Of a DNA stretch of 64,000 nucleotides, positions 43,649 to 50,861 are shown one piece after another. Within the stretch, counting starts at the first letter, position 1. Each line of letters begins with the position of its first letter. Origin of the DNA: Aeoliella straminimaris (GTDB lineage Bacteria; Planctomycetota; Planctomycetia; Pirellulales; Lacipirellulaceae); contig NZ_JAMXLR010000020.1 in assembly GCF_024054565.1 (NCBI RefSeq), positions 62,001 to 126,000 on the forward strand. The letters are read 5' to 3'. The position numbers and the translations under genes are program-made. The notes below the pieces were generated by a model. That model had not been told where the DNA came from, did no database searches, and was given only the letters and a program-made list of their open reading frames with translations.

Positions 43649-45661
43649 ATGGCAAACATTATCCCCGTTGGAATCGACCTCGGCACTACCCTGTCGGCTG
43701 CGAGCTACATCGACGCCGAGGGGCGCACGCAGATGATCCGCAACAATGCCGGCGGCATTCTGACCCCCAGCGTGGTGCTGTTCGACGACGACGACATCGT
43801 GGTGGGGAACCCCGCATGGGAAGCGGCCCTCGAATTCCCGGGCCGTGTGGCCGAGAACGCCAAACGCGACGTCGGCGCGGCGCTCTATCGCTACAAAATT
43901 GTGGGGCAGCAGTACCCGCCCGAAGTGATCCAGGGCTGTATCCTCCGCCAGTTGCGTCACGACATCGTCGAGGCGCTCGGCGAGGACTTCCAGGCCGTGA
44001 TTACGGTGCCGGCCTACTTCGACGAAGCCCGCCGCAAGATCACCGCCGACTCGGGCAAGATGAGCGGCCTGCCGGTGCTCGATATCGTCAACGAACCCAC
44101 GGCCGCGGCCCTGGCCTTTGGCGAGCAGCTTGGTTACCTGTCGCCCGACGGCGCGCCCGAGGGGGAACTCAAGCTGGTGGTGTACGACCTGGGGGGCGGC
44201 ACGTTCGACGTGACGGTGATGCAGTTGTCCGCTGGCAAAGTCCGCACGCTGTCGACCGACGGCGACTACGAACTAGGCGGCATTCACTGGGATGCCCGCT
44301 TGGCCGACCATGCCACCGACCAGTTCCGCGCGCTGTATCCCGATGCCCGTGAGTTCGACGATCGCGACAAGGCCCGCGTCCTGCGCGCCGCCCGCGGAGC
44401 GAAGCACGACCTGTCCGCCGTGCCGATGGCCACGCTCACCTTTGCGATGGACGGCGACGAGATGCGACTGCCGGTCACGCGGGAAGACTTCGAGATGCTG
44501 ACCGCCGATCTGGTGGAGCGCACCGTGTTCACCACCAACCAGGCGGTCAAGGCGGCCGGCCTGCTGTGGGACGACATCGATCGGCTGCTGCTGGTGGGTG
44601 GATCGACGCGGATGCCGGCCGTCCGCAAGGCGATGCAGAAGATCTCCGGCCTGAAGCCCGACGATAGCGTGCATCCCGACGAAGCGGTAGCTCGCGGGGC
44701 GGCCGTGTTTGCCCGTTACCTGATGGGCGTGCGGGGCATCGACCAGGCCGTGCCGAAGCTCAAGGTGACCGACGTCAACTCGCACGGGCTGGGCATCGAA
44801 GGCGTGAACCAGGAGACGATGCGGACCCAGAACGTGACCCTGATTCCGCGCAACACACCGCTGCCGTTTACCGTGACCCGCAAGTTCGTCACCAAGACCG
44901 ACAACCAGCGGAGCATCAAGATCCAACTGCTGGAGGGTGAGAGCTCGCTGCCCGACCAGTGCTCGCCGCTAGCCGTGGCCGCGCTCAAGCACCTGCCGCC
45001 CGGCCTGCCCGCCGGCACTCCAATCACGGTCACTTACAACTACGATTCCAGCGGCCGGTTATCGGTCAACGCGTCGGTCGAGGGAATGGGCGACCAGGCG
45101 CAGATCGAGCTCGACCGCGTCCGCGGATTGCCCGAGCACCGGGTCGAACGGTGGAAGAAGGTCATCTGCCGCGACGGCGGTTACGAGGACTTCGAGGAGG
45201 CCGTGGCGGCGATGATCCTCAGCGACGAGGAGGTGCACTCGGCGTCGGCCAAGAAGATCAACGAGCCCCAGCCAGCGCCAGTCGAACGCAAGAAGCAAAC
45301 ACTCGAGCCGGCCGTGCACAGCGGCGCCCCCCAGGCGGCATCGGATCGCCTGCGCAACGAGAAACAGCACGCCAAGGCGGCTGCTGGCGCATCGCAGCGG
45401 AAACCCCAGCCAAGACCCCAGCCCGTCGCCAAGCCTCAACCGAAGAAGGAAAAGGACGAGCTGTACTGGGGCGAACAAGACACCGACGAAGAGAAGTCGT
45501 CCTCGCAGGTGGGCATCATCCTCGGTTCCTGCGTGGCCGTGTTCCTGGGCCTGATGGTACTGTACTACGGGGCCTGCCTGATCTTTCCCAGCCTGAACGT
45601 GCTGCGCTTGCCCCTGCCGGGCGCCGCGTCCGCGGCGGAGAGTTTGTCGATGTGGGTGTAG
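43649..45661 (+). CDS. Hsp70/DnaK-like ATPase with C-terminal membrane helix
   Basis: A 670-residue protein starting at ATG 43649. The ATPase domain is complete: phosphate-1 VGIDLGTTLSAASYID (canonical Asn replaced by Leu), connect-1 IVNEPTAAALAFG, phosphate-2 VYDLGGGTFDVTVM, and adenosine motif LLVGGSTRMPAVRK. A beta-sandwich substrate domain follows (residues 380-520), but the C-terminal lid is replaced. In its place is a Lys/Pro/Gln-rich linker, one membrane helix (about 618-640, IILGSCVAVFLGLMVLYYGA) and a short extracytoplasmic tail. It is not the housekeeping dnaK. Its last 12 codons lie in a 37-bp sequence duplicated 571 bp downstream. Confidence 0.9.
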   Translation: MANIIPVGIDLGTTLSAASYIDAEGRTQMIRNNAGGILTPSVVLFDDDDIVVGNPAWEAALEFPGRVAENAKRDVGAALYRYKIVGQQYPPEVIQGCILRQLRHDIVEALGEDFQAVITVPAYFDEARRKITADSGKMSGLPVLDIVNEPTAAALAFGEQLGYLSPDGAPEGELKLVVYDLGGGTFDVTVMQLSAGKVRTLSTDGDYELGGIHWDARLADHATDQFRALYPDAREFDDRDKARVLRAARGAKHDLSAVPMATLTFAMDGDEMRLPVTREDFEMLTADLVERTVFTTNQAVKAAGLLWDDIDRLLLVGGSTRMPAVRKAMQKISGLKPDDSVHPDEAVARGAAVFARYLMGVRGIDQAVPKLKVTDVNSHGLGIEGVNQETMRTQNVTLIPRNTPLPFTVTRKFVTKTDNQRSIKIQLLEGESSLPDQCSPLAVAALKHLPPGLPAGTPITVTYNYDSSGRLSVNASVEGMGDQAQIELDRVRGLPEHRVERWKKVICRDGGYEDFEEAVAAMILSDEEVHSASAKKINEPQPAPVERKKQTLEPAVHSGAPQAASDRLRNEKQHAKAAAGASQRKPQPRPQPVAKPQPKKEKDELYWGEQDTDEEKSSSQVGIILGSCVAVFLGLMVLYYGACLIFPSLNVLRLPLPGAASAAESLSMWV

Positions 45662-45662
45662 G
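45626..45662 (+). repeat. 37-bp direct repeat, copy 1 (3' end of hsp70-like gene)
   Basis: Contains the final codons and stop of the Hsp70-like gene. It is identical over 37 bp to 46197-46233. The 534 bp between the copies hold one small AT-rich gene and a REP-like repeat, suggesting insertion or duplication at this site. Confidence 0.9.
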
Positions 45663-45710
45663 AGGACGGGATTGTCCGCACGACCTGACATCGCAACCAA
45701 GTGTAGAACC

Positions 45711-46139
45711 ATGACTGAGAGATACCCTGCGGTGGAAGGTGAGAGCTTCCTCGGTCAGTTGCGAAACGCGATAAATACCAACAAAAAATCGCTAAGATAT
45801 CACGGCACTTGGCAGCTTGAATTTGATGATGAGACCAGTGGGGTAGCAGATTGGCTTAACTGGCACTTTTTCACCGCTAGTAAGCTTGATTTTGTGTTTC
45901 AGTTTGACAGTGAGCGCGGGCTGACTGTACTTGTCCGAAGGAAGATGGCCTCTCGCAAGTTATCAACTTTGGTTGAGACCGAACGATTGACGCTATTGGG
46001 GCCTGCTCGTGAAGTGGTCCTCGCCTGCAAGAAGGTGATCGCTGATTCTCCCACATGGACGATGAAAGACGAGCAACACCAGTACAACTATGTGATTGAC
46101 TGCTTCAAGGATGTGAGTGTGAAGATTTACCGGACCTGA
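45711..46139 (+). CDS. Small protein of unknown function, likely acquired
   Basis: A 142-residue protein starting at ATG 45711. It has no signal peptide or membrane helix. The sequence has alternating strands and charged helices (ESFLGQLRNAINTNKKSLRY, TWQLEFDDETSGVADWLNWH, FVFQFDSERGLTVLVRRKMA, YNYVIDCFKDVSVKIYRT). I do not recognise a family. Base and codon use are clearly AT-richer than in the adjacent genes. It sits between two 37-bp direct repeats, which indicates it arrived with a DNA insertion. Confidence 0.55.
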   Translation: MTERYPAVEGESFLGQLRNAINTNKKSLRYHGTWQLEFDDETSGVADWLNWHFFTASKLDFVFQFDSERGLTVLVRRKMASRKLSTLVETERLTLLGPAREVVLACKKVIADSPTWTMKDEQHQYNYVIDCFKDVSVKIYRT

Positions 46140-46162
46140 TAGCAGCCGCGGTACGCAAATGT

Positions 46163-46194
46163 CTGGGGGCTCGCGGAGCTCGACCCCAGGCACC
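46163..46194 (-). repeat. Dispersed 32-bp REP-like repeat, copy 2
   Basis: Exact reverse complement of 35717-35748. It lies 2 bp before the second copy of the 37-bp direct repeat and 23 bp after the small AT-rich gene. Confidence 0.75.
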
Positions 46195-46196
46195 TG

Positions 46197-46233
46197 GCGT
46201 CCGCGGCGGAGAGTTTGTCGATGTGGGTGTAGG
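46197..46233 (+). repeat. 37-bp direct repeat, copy 2
   Basis: Identical to 45626-45662, including the final codons and stop of the Hsp70-like gene, but with no gene upstream that reads into it. Confidence 0.9.
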
Positions 46234-46309
46234 GGAAGAGATGGGGGGCGTGTTTAATCCAGCAGACGCTGTGGGGACCTGTCGGCGGTCCCCTATACTC
46301 GCCAGAAGC

Positions 46310-46927
46310 ATGCAATCACCTCGAAACCTACGCCTGTCGTTGATCTCGCTCTTGCTGCTCGTCGTGCCCGCCAGCTTCGGAGCGTTGTGGATTCGGTCTG
46401 TCGCTGTAGAGCAACGTCCTATCAAGTGGCAGAAATTCACTTCGGATGCCGTGTCCATGCACTTGCGCGACGGCAGAGACGTATTGGTGTTCGCTAGTCC
46501 GAGTTATCACCCTGAGTCCGGCTTGGCCGTCTTGGCGTTGGGTGATCCTCGAATCCGCCGGGCGTTCAACTCCGGGGACTTCGTGGCGCTGATACTCGAG
46601 TACGACGATTGGCAAGGAAAGGAGATTCGGACGCTCTTTCATGAATTCGGTCCCACCAAAGCGCCGTTCGTTGTGCTCTATCGATCTGAAGACAGCCCGA
46701 CGTCTATCCGCCCCATCTCAGCCGACGCGGTACTCCAGCATCTGCCAGAGACATTTCGCCCGCCCTACGGTGTGCTGTTTGGCGTTAGCATCGCACTGTG
46801 GGGTGTCATATGGGTTATCGGCGCGAGTCGCGGCACTGGGGGCTTACACGATTCGACTCCAGCCACGCCGACGCCAGATTGTGAAGACTCCGCGCAGAAT
46901 GTCAAATCCAGTCGGCGAGATTTGTAA
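46310..46927 (+). CDS. Membrane protein with thioredoxin-like fold lacking CxxC
   Basis: A 205-residue protein starting at ATG 46310. One helix lies at about 8-28 and another near 150-170. Between them is a segment resembling the C-terminal thioredoxin domain of DsbD (RDVLVFASPSYHPESGLAVL, LGDPRIRRAFNSGDFVALIL, FGPTKAPFVVLY). At the place of the redox CxxC it reads SYHPES, so it should not exchange thiols. The soluble domain is predicted to face the periplasm. A short polar tail follows the second helix. Function unknown. Confidence 0.6.
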   Translation: MQSPRNLRLSLISLLLLVVPASFGALWIRSVAVEQRPIKWQKFTSDAVSMHLRDGRDVLVFASPSYHPESGLAVLALGDPRIRRAFNSGDFVALILEYDDWQGKEIRTLFHEFGPTKAPFVVLYRSEDSPTSIRPISADAVLQHLPETFRPPYGVLFGVSIALWGVIWVIGASRGTGGLHDSTPATPTPDCEDSAQNVKSSRRDL

Positions 46928-46978
46928 GCTAGCGGGGCTTTCCCACCCCTCCATCACCCGTCCTGAATCGATTTTCCC

Positions 46979-47143
46979 ATGTCTGGATTCGGTCTCCGCG
47001 TTTTTGCTTGTGTTGCGGTTGGTTTCTCCACGCTCACGGCGGTCCGCGGCCATGAACCGGCGGTGCTCGCAGTCGGCGACGGGCAGTCGTGGTACAAGGG
47101 CAACATGCACACCCATTCGCACCCGTGCGGTTGGGCACGCTAA
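46979..47143 (+). pseudogene. Truncated PHP-domain metallohydrolase gene
   Basis: Starts ATG 46979 and encodes a signal-like helix (RVFACVAVGFSTLTAV) followed by GQSWYKGNMHTHSH, the start of planctomycete PHP-domain phosphoesterases (WYKGNLHTHS with metal-binding His). It then stops within nine codons at TAA 47141. The expected domain of more than 250 residues is absent. The break coincides with the start of a sequence resembling the island repeat at 14119-14141, so the gene was probably cut by that event. Most of the gap 46928-47324 is otherwise without a gene. Confidence 0.7.
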
Positions 47144-47153
47144 ATGTCGGCCG
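47131..47153 (+). repeat. Fragment of the island repeat, copy C
   Basis: Twenty-three bp match 14119-14141 at 21 positions (TTGGGCACGCTAAATG at its left end). It lies at the break point of the truncated PHP gene. Confidence 0.5.
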
Positions 47154-47241
47154 CCAAGTCAGAGAAGGGATGGTTGCCGACCACAATTGCGCAGCGGACG
47201 AGATGACCGAAGACGGGTACACCGCTGTTGGTCGAACGGCG

Positions 47242-47341
47242 GCCCAACACGACGCTCGCCTCGGATATACGGGCGCGAAGACTTTAAGATGCTTACGAGA
47301 TATGCCTTATTGATTGCTGCGCATTCAACCGGTTGTTAGGC
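47242..47341. repeat. attC-like site at the end of the PQQ-like propeller gene
   Basis: GCCCAAC (47242-47248) and GTTAGGC (47335-47341) fit the RYYYAAC and GTTRRRY boxes of integron attC sites, are 100 bp apart end to end, and are nearly complementary over 8 bp. The propeller gene ends inside the right box. No integrase gene is in the window, so this is tentative. Confidence 0.35.
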
Positions 47342-48641
47342 GAAAGCGATATCGAACCAGTATGCAAGCGATGGCGCTCCAAGCATAGATGCCCGTCATT
47401 GGTTCCGGCACTGCCGTAAACGCGAACACGCCGTTCGGGTTGCTGATAATCAGCAGGTTCTCATCCAGGGCGATCGCACCTGTGATTCCGTCAGAGTTCC
47501 ACACCGATGACCGGTCGATCAGGTCGATCGCATGCACACTGTTTCCTGAATTGACAAACGCGTAGCGATCGGTCAAGACAACGTTGCCCGATAAGTTGCT
47601 TCCAGCCCAAGTCCAGGATGTCTCGCCGTTGAACTGATCGACAACGCGTAAGACGTCAGCTTCGGGAACGAACACCAACCCATTCCCTACGGCAGGATTT
47701 CCGGAGAATTCACCTCCAATCTCCCACGCAATGGTCTGTTCGGAAAGATCGAAGCTTACTAGCGTTCTACTTCCAGGATAAGCGGGGTGGTTGTTGTAGG
47801 TTAGGGCGAGTGCGTCCTCATGTCCGCCAAGCACTACACTCTGTAACTGACCGTAGAAAGTTCCGGAGGAACTCGGATGGAGAATGGTTGCACTGCGTGA
47901 TCCAGTATCTCGATCGACAACGTAAAGCGATCCCGTGCTGGGACCTGGACTTGCAGATGCTTCCCCCATGTAGACATAGACATTCTCCGAATCAGCGGCA
48001 GGTATCCAGCCATACTGCTGATTTACCTTGTGAAACCAGCGTGATTCGCCGTCGACGCCATAGGCGTCGAGCCCGCCGTAGTAGCCCCCCGCTGCAAATA
48101 CGGCATCGCCTTCGATTGTCGGTCGACTTCCGCTTGACCACTGGCCTGAGTGCGTTGTCCAAAACTGCTGCTCACCAGTCTGCGTGTCTAACCCAACGAG
48201 AGCTGGGTAATCTATTGGAAAATCCGAGCCGCTACTCCCAGAGTGCCCCCAGTGGTGAATGAATACGGTATCTCCTTGAACCGAAGGAGCTGAGACTCCA
48301 TCGTGCGAGTTCGCTGGAATTGGTATCTGCCACACTTGACTACCAGTATCGCCGTCGTAGCGTCCAACAAGATAGGGGCCGCTAAATCCATATCCGTCCA
48401 ACATCGTTGCGTAAACGTCACCGTCGACAATCGCAACACCGCGGTCTCCCGCCCTGGCCGAGTAATCGGGGGCATCGATTGACCATGCTGGTTCGAGAAG
48501 TCCTGCATGGATCGGACTATTCACGTAACCGGTGTGCTGAGCATTCCCTTGAAACTGCGACCATTGACCCTGCGCCAACGAACCTAAACTCAGCAGCAAT
48601 GCGGTGCATGTGCACCGTATCGAAAATCGTTCTAGTGACAT
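47325..48641 (-). CDS. Secreted PQQ-like beta-propeller protein with PEP-CTERM anchor
   Basis: A 438-residue protein with a signal peptide (ALLLSLGSLAQGQW). The mature start WSQFQGNAQHTGYVNSPIHA is typical of PQQ-like (BamB-fold) propellers. Repeats of the form IVDGDVYATMLDGYG, IEGDAVFAAGGYYGGLDAYG and LTDRYAFVNSGNSVHAIDLI follow. The end is VPEP, a hydrophobic helix and a basic tail (RYRFRL). It is predicted to be exported and anchored or released by an exosortase. Whether it binds PQQ is unknown; many such propellers do not. The gene is AT-richer than its plus-strand neighbours. Confidence 0.85.
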   Translation of the reverse strand: MSLERFSIRCTCTALLLSLGSLAQGQWSQFQGNAQHTGYVNSPIHAGLLEPAWSIDAPDYSARAGDRGVAIVDGDVYATMLDGYGFSGPYLVGRYDGDTGSQVWQIPIPANSHDGVSAPSVQGDTVFIHHWGHSGSSGSDFPIDYPALVGLDTQTGEQQFWTTHSGQWSSGSRPTIEGDAVFAAGGYYGGLDAYGVDGESRWFHKVNQQYGWIPAADSENVYVYMGEASASPGPSTGSLYVVDRDTGSRSATILHPSSSGTFYGQLQSVVLGGHEDALALTYNNHPAYPGSRTLVSFDLSEQTIAWEIGGEFSGNPAVGNGLVFVPEADVLRVVDQFNGETSWTWAGSNLSGNVVLTDRYAFVNSGNSVHAIDLIDRSSVWNSDGITGAIALDENLLIISNPNGVFAFTAVPEPMTGIYAWSAIACILVRYRFRLTTG

Positions 48642-48915
48642 AGCGAACGCTTCCTATTCGAGTTGAACTCGGGTAAGTACAACGACACCGCTACACAAGG
48701 GGCGGTGTAGCCTGACAATAGGTGGGCAGTAATAGAATGGGTCCTCCCCAATAAGTGCACCCATTATCAGCGCAGCCTTCGGTGGCCGCAAGGCTTGCGA
48801 CCCGATCTAGCGTGAATCGGGGAGTTAGAGAGAACTTAAAAGGACACTGGTGAAAGAAGACTTTCGACGCGTTATAGATGGATTGCACGAGCGGCCTTCG
48901 GTCGCACCCGTGCGA

Positions 48916-49584
48916 TCAACTTGTTGGCCTGCCTGCAGCATCAACTTTCTTACGCATCGCCAAAATGGTGGAAAGAAAGATAAGTCCAACAGAAGCCAAT
49001 TGGGAAGCGTTGGGCTCGGGGACATTGCGATAGAGCATTAACCCGGAGGTGCTCGCACGTCTGAACTCACTCGCTGTCAACGAGGTAAGTAGCCCGGCCT
49101 CGGAGCCTGAAAGTCGATCATTGAAAAACGCGAATGGATGCCATGATACCCCGTCCGGAGACGTGATGGTATCACTAAGGAATCCGACAGAGACGCCGCG
49201 ACTGCCTGGTGAAAGAAAGCCTGAAGTCCGGCCAATCAAATCGAGCAAACTGCTAACGGCATCGCCATTCACTGCAACGTCCAAGGTACTCGTATCAATC
49301 CCCGCGGACTGGGCAAACTCCGTCACGTCCTCAATATTCGCCCAGGTGAAGCCCTCAAACATTCCGCCCGGCTCCAACTCCAACGCCACATCTTCGACGA
49401 GATAGTTCGGCGGAAAATTGATCCGTAGCGTCTGGCTCAAATCAAGCCACTCCCGCTGGTTCACCGTGTCATAGGTGAGCAGCCCATCGCCGGGCGCCCG
49501 CCAGTCGCGCTCGATGACGGCGGCGAAGCAGGAACAGGAGAAGGCCAACAGTAAATTGACAATCAACAGCAAGAGACGCGTCAT
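48916..49584 (-). CDS. PEP-CTERM protein, tandem paralogue 1
   Basis: A 222-residue protein with a signal peptide (LLLLIVNLLLAFSCSCF). The mature N-terminus (VIERDWRAPGDGLLTYDTVN, REWLDLSQTLRINFPPNY, EDVALELEPGGMFEGFTWAN) is nearly identical to paralogue 2. Residues of the middle (about 95-175) are unrelated. The C-terminus SGLMLYRNVPEPNA, a hydrophobic helix and RKK is again shared. Its ATG overlaps the paralogue 2 stop by 4 bp, so the two are translated together. Function unknown. Confidence 0.75.
   Translation of the reverse strand: MTRLLLLIVNLLLAFSCSCFAAVIERDWRAPGDGLLTYDTVNQREWLDLSQTLRINFPPNYLVEDVALELEPGGMFEGFTWANIEDVTEFAQSAGIDTSTLDVAVNGDAVSSLLDLIGRTSGFLSPGSRGVSVGFLSDTITSPDGVSWHPFAFFNDRLSGSEAGLLTSLTASEFRRASTSGLMLYRNVPEPNASQLASVGLIFLSTILAMRKKVDAAGRPTS
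49007..49041 (-). repeat. C-terminal constant block, paralogue 1
   Basis: Thirty-five bp encode the end of the YRNVPEPNA region and match 49660-49694 with one mismatch. Confidence 0.85.
49304..49520 (-). repeat. N-terminal constant block, paralogue 1
   Basis: A 217-bp segment matches 49954-50170 with eight mismatches counted by eye, whereas the flanking middle region of the two genes is unrelated. The border is sharp, as expected for duplication followed by replacement of the middle. Confidence 0.9.
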
Positions 49585-50249
49585 GCCTCGCCTCCGCTCC
49601 GGTGTGAAACCCCATAAACAAGGACTGGTCCAGCCAAACCCACGACCAGTAACGCAAAAGCGTTGGGCTCTGGGACATTGCGATAGAGCATTAAACCTGA
49701 GTTCGGCGGACGTGCAGTATCGCCAACATTGGTTCTCAAGGCGAGTCCAGCACTTGCACTTGATGGCAAGGAGGCAAAAAGAGCGTAAGCTGGAGCTGGA
49801 CTGCCAAGCGATGAAGGTAGGGTGTCGTTAAGAAATCCCACCGAGTATGAATTGTTAACTGATGTTGGTCCAAAGGTAGGGCTTAGCAGGTTAACTGCGA
49901 TTCCAGCAGCGGCGCCGTTCACACTATAGTCCAAAGTGGTGGTATCGATCCCGGCGGACTGCGCAAACTCCGTCACGTCCTCAATATTCGCCCAGGTGAA
50001 GCCCTCAAACATTCCGCCCGGCTCCAACTCCAACGCCACATCTTCGACGCGATAGTTCGGCGGAAAATTGATCCGTAGTGTCTGGCTCAGATCGAGCCAC
50101 TCCCGTTGGTTCACCGTGTCATAGGTGAGCAGCCCATCGCCGGGCGCCCGCCAGTCCCGCTCGATCACGGCACCCCACGAGCAAGGTGGAGACAGTGCCA
50201 GGAGCACTAGAAATATCAGGCAAGTAGCCCGTGAAAAGTCGACAAGCAT
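49581..50249 (-). CDS. PEP-CTERM protein, tandem paralogue 2
   Basis: A 222-residue protein starting at ATG 50249, chosen because a signal peptide follows (CLIFLVLLALSPPCSW). It has the same constant start and constant PEP-CTERM end as paralogue 1 but a different middle (NLLSPTFGPTSVNNSYSVGF, PSSASAGLALRTNVGD). It is the first gene of the pair; paralogue 1 follows with a 4-bp overlap. The product should be exported and anchored at the surface. No enzymatic motif is visible. Confidence 0.75.
   Translation of the reverse strand: MLVDFSRATCLIFLVLLALSPPCSWGAVIERDWRAPGDGLLTYDTVNQREWLDLSQTLRINFPPNYRVEDVALELEPGGMFEGFTWANIEDVTEFAQSAGIDTTTLDYSVNGAAAGIAVNLLSPTFGPTSVNNSYSVGFLNDTLPSSLGSPAPAYALFASLPSSASAGLALRTNVGDTARPPNSGLMLYRNVPEPNAFALLVVGLAGPVLVYGVSHRSGGEA
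49660..49694 (-). repeat. C-terminal constant block, paralogue 2
   Basis: Partner of 49007-49041 with one mismatch in 35 bp. Confidence 0.85.
49954..50170 (-). repeat. N-terminal constant block, paralogue 2
   Basis: Partner of 49304-49520, offset by 650 bp, with eight mismatches in 217 bp. Confidence 0.9.
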
Positions 50250-50439
50250 AGTGACGCGTCGTGATGAGGGGCCGCGAAGATCTTCACAATAGATTAGTTG
50301 TCCATTGATAGCCAAGTCAACCAAATCCAAAGGTCGCGTTTGTCAACCGAGGAGTTAAGGTGGCAGGCGCGGGCGTCCACCTTCTTCTAGCGATTGTGCG
50401 CGCTTGCGCGGTGTTGCATCGAATTCCACAAAACGGCGG

Positions 50440-50488
50440 GTGTAAAAACTTCGCCATTGAAATCATCCCGACATGTGATCGAATGGAG
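50440..50488 (+). promoter_or_regulatory. Bipartite conserved element, copy 2
   Basis: GTGTAAAAACTTCGCC (50440-50455), a 17-nt spacer, and ATGTGATCGAATGGAG (50473-50488), matching 19125-19173 in both boxes and in spacing. It lies 87 bp before GTTTTGG cluster 3 in the gene-free stretch 50250-50861, upstream of the zinc-ribbon kinase gene. Confidence 0.5.
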
Positions 50489-50574
50489 ATGCGTAGCATT
50501 AGGTATTACCTGAAAGGACCGTGAGGAGGATGAGCAAGCTAGTGGCCGACGAGCCAGGCGACGTCGGAAATTAG

Positions 50575-50737
50575 GTTTTGGTCGTTTTGGCGCGCATGGG
50601 GTGTCCAAAACCCTGGGAGTATTGGTCATGGCGGATTCTGTAACTCGTTTTCCTGCAGCAGGTTAGGGTGTTGACCGGCGACAAAACGGCTGGGGTTTTG
50701 GGCCCTAGAATCGCCATCCGTTGTGGCGCCCCAAAAC
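50575..50737. repeat. GTTTTGG motif cluster 3
   Basis: GTTTTGG at 50575, 50584 and 50695, and CCAAAAC at 50605 and 50731, with ACAAAAC at 50681. It follows bipartite element copy 2 and ends 125 bp before the kinase start. Direct and inverted copies alternate. Confidence 0.6.
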
Positions 50738-50861
50738 CAGCGAAACTCCCCCTGGCAAACTGAGCTGTCGCAATGGGTCGCGGAGGTCATACCGTTGCAT
50801 CGCCGCGGCGGGGTTTTATGCTGGAAACTTCTCCCTGAGGTCCACACAGGAAGCTGCCCAT

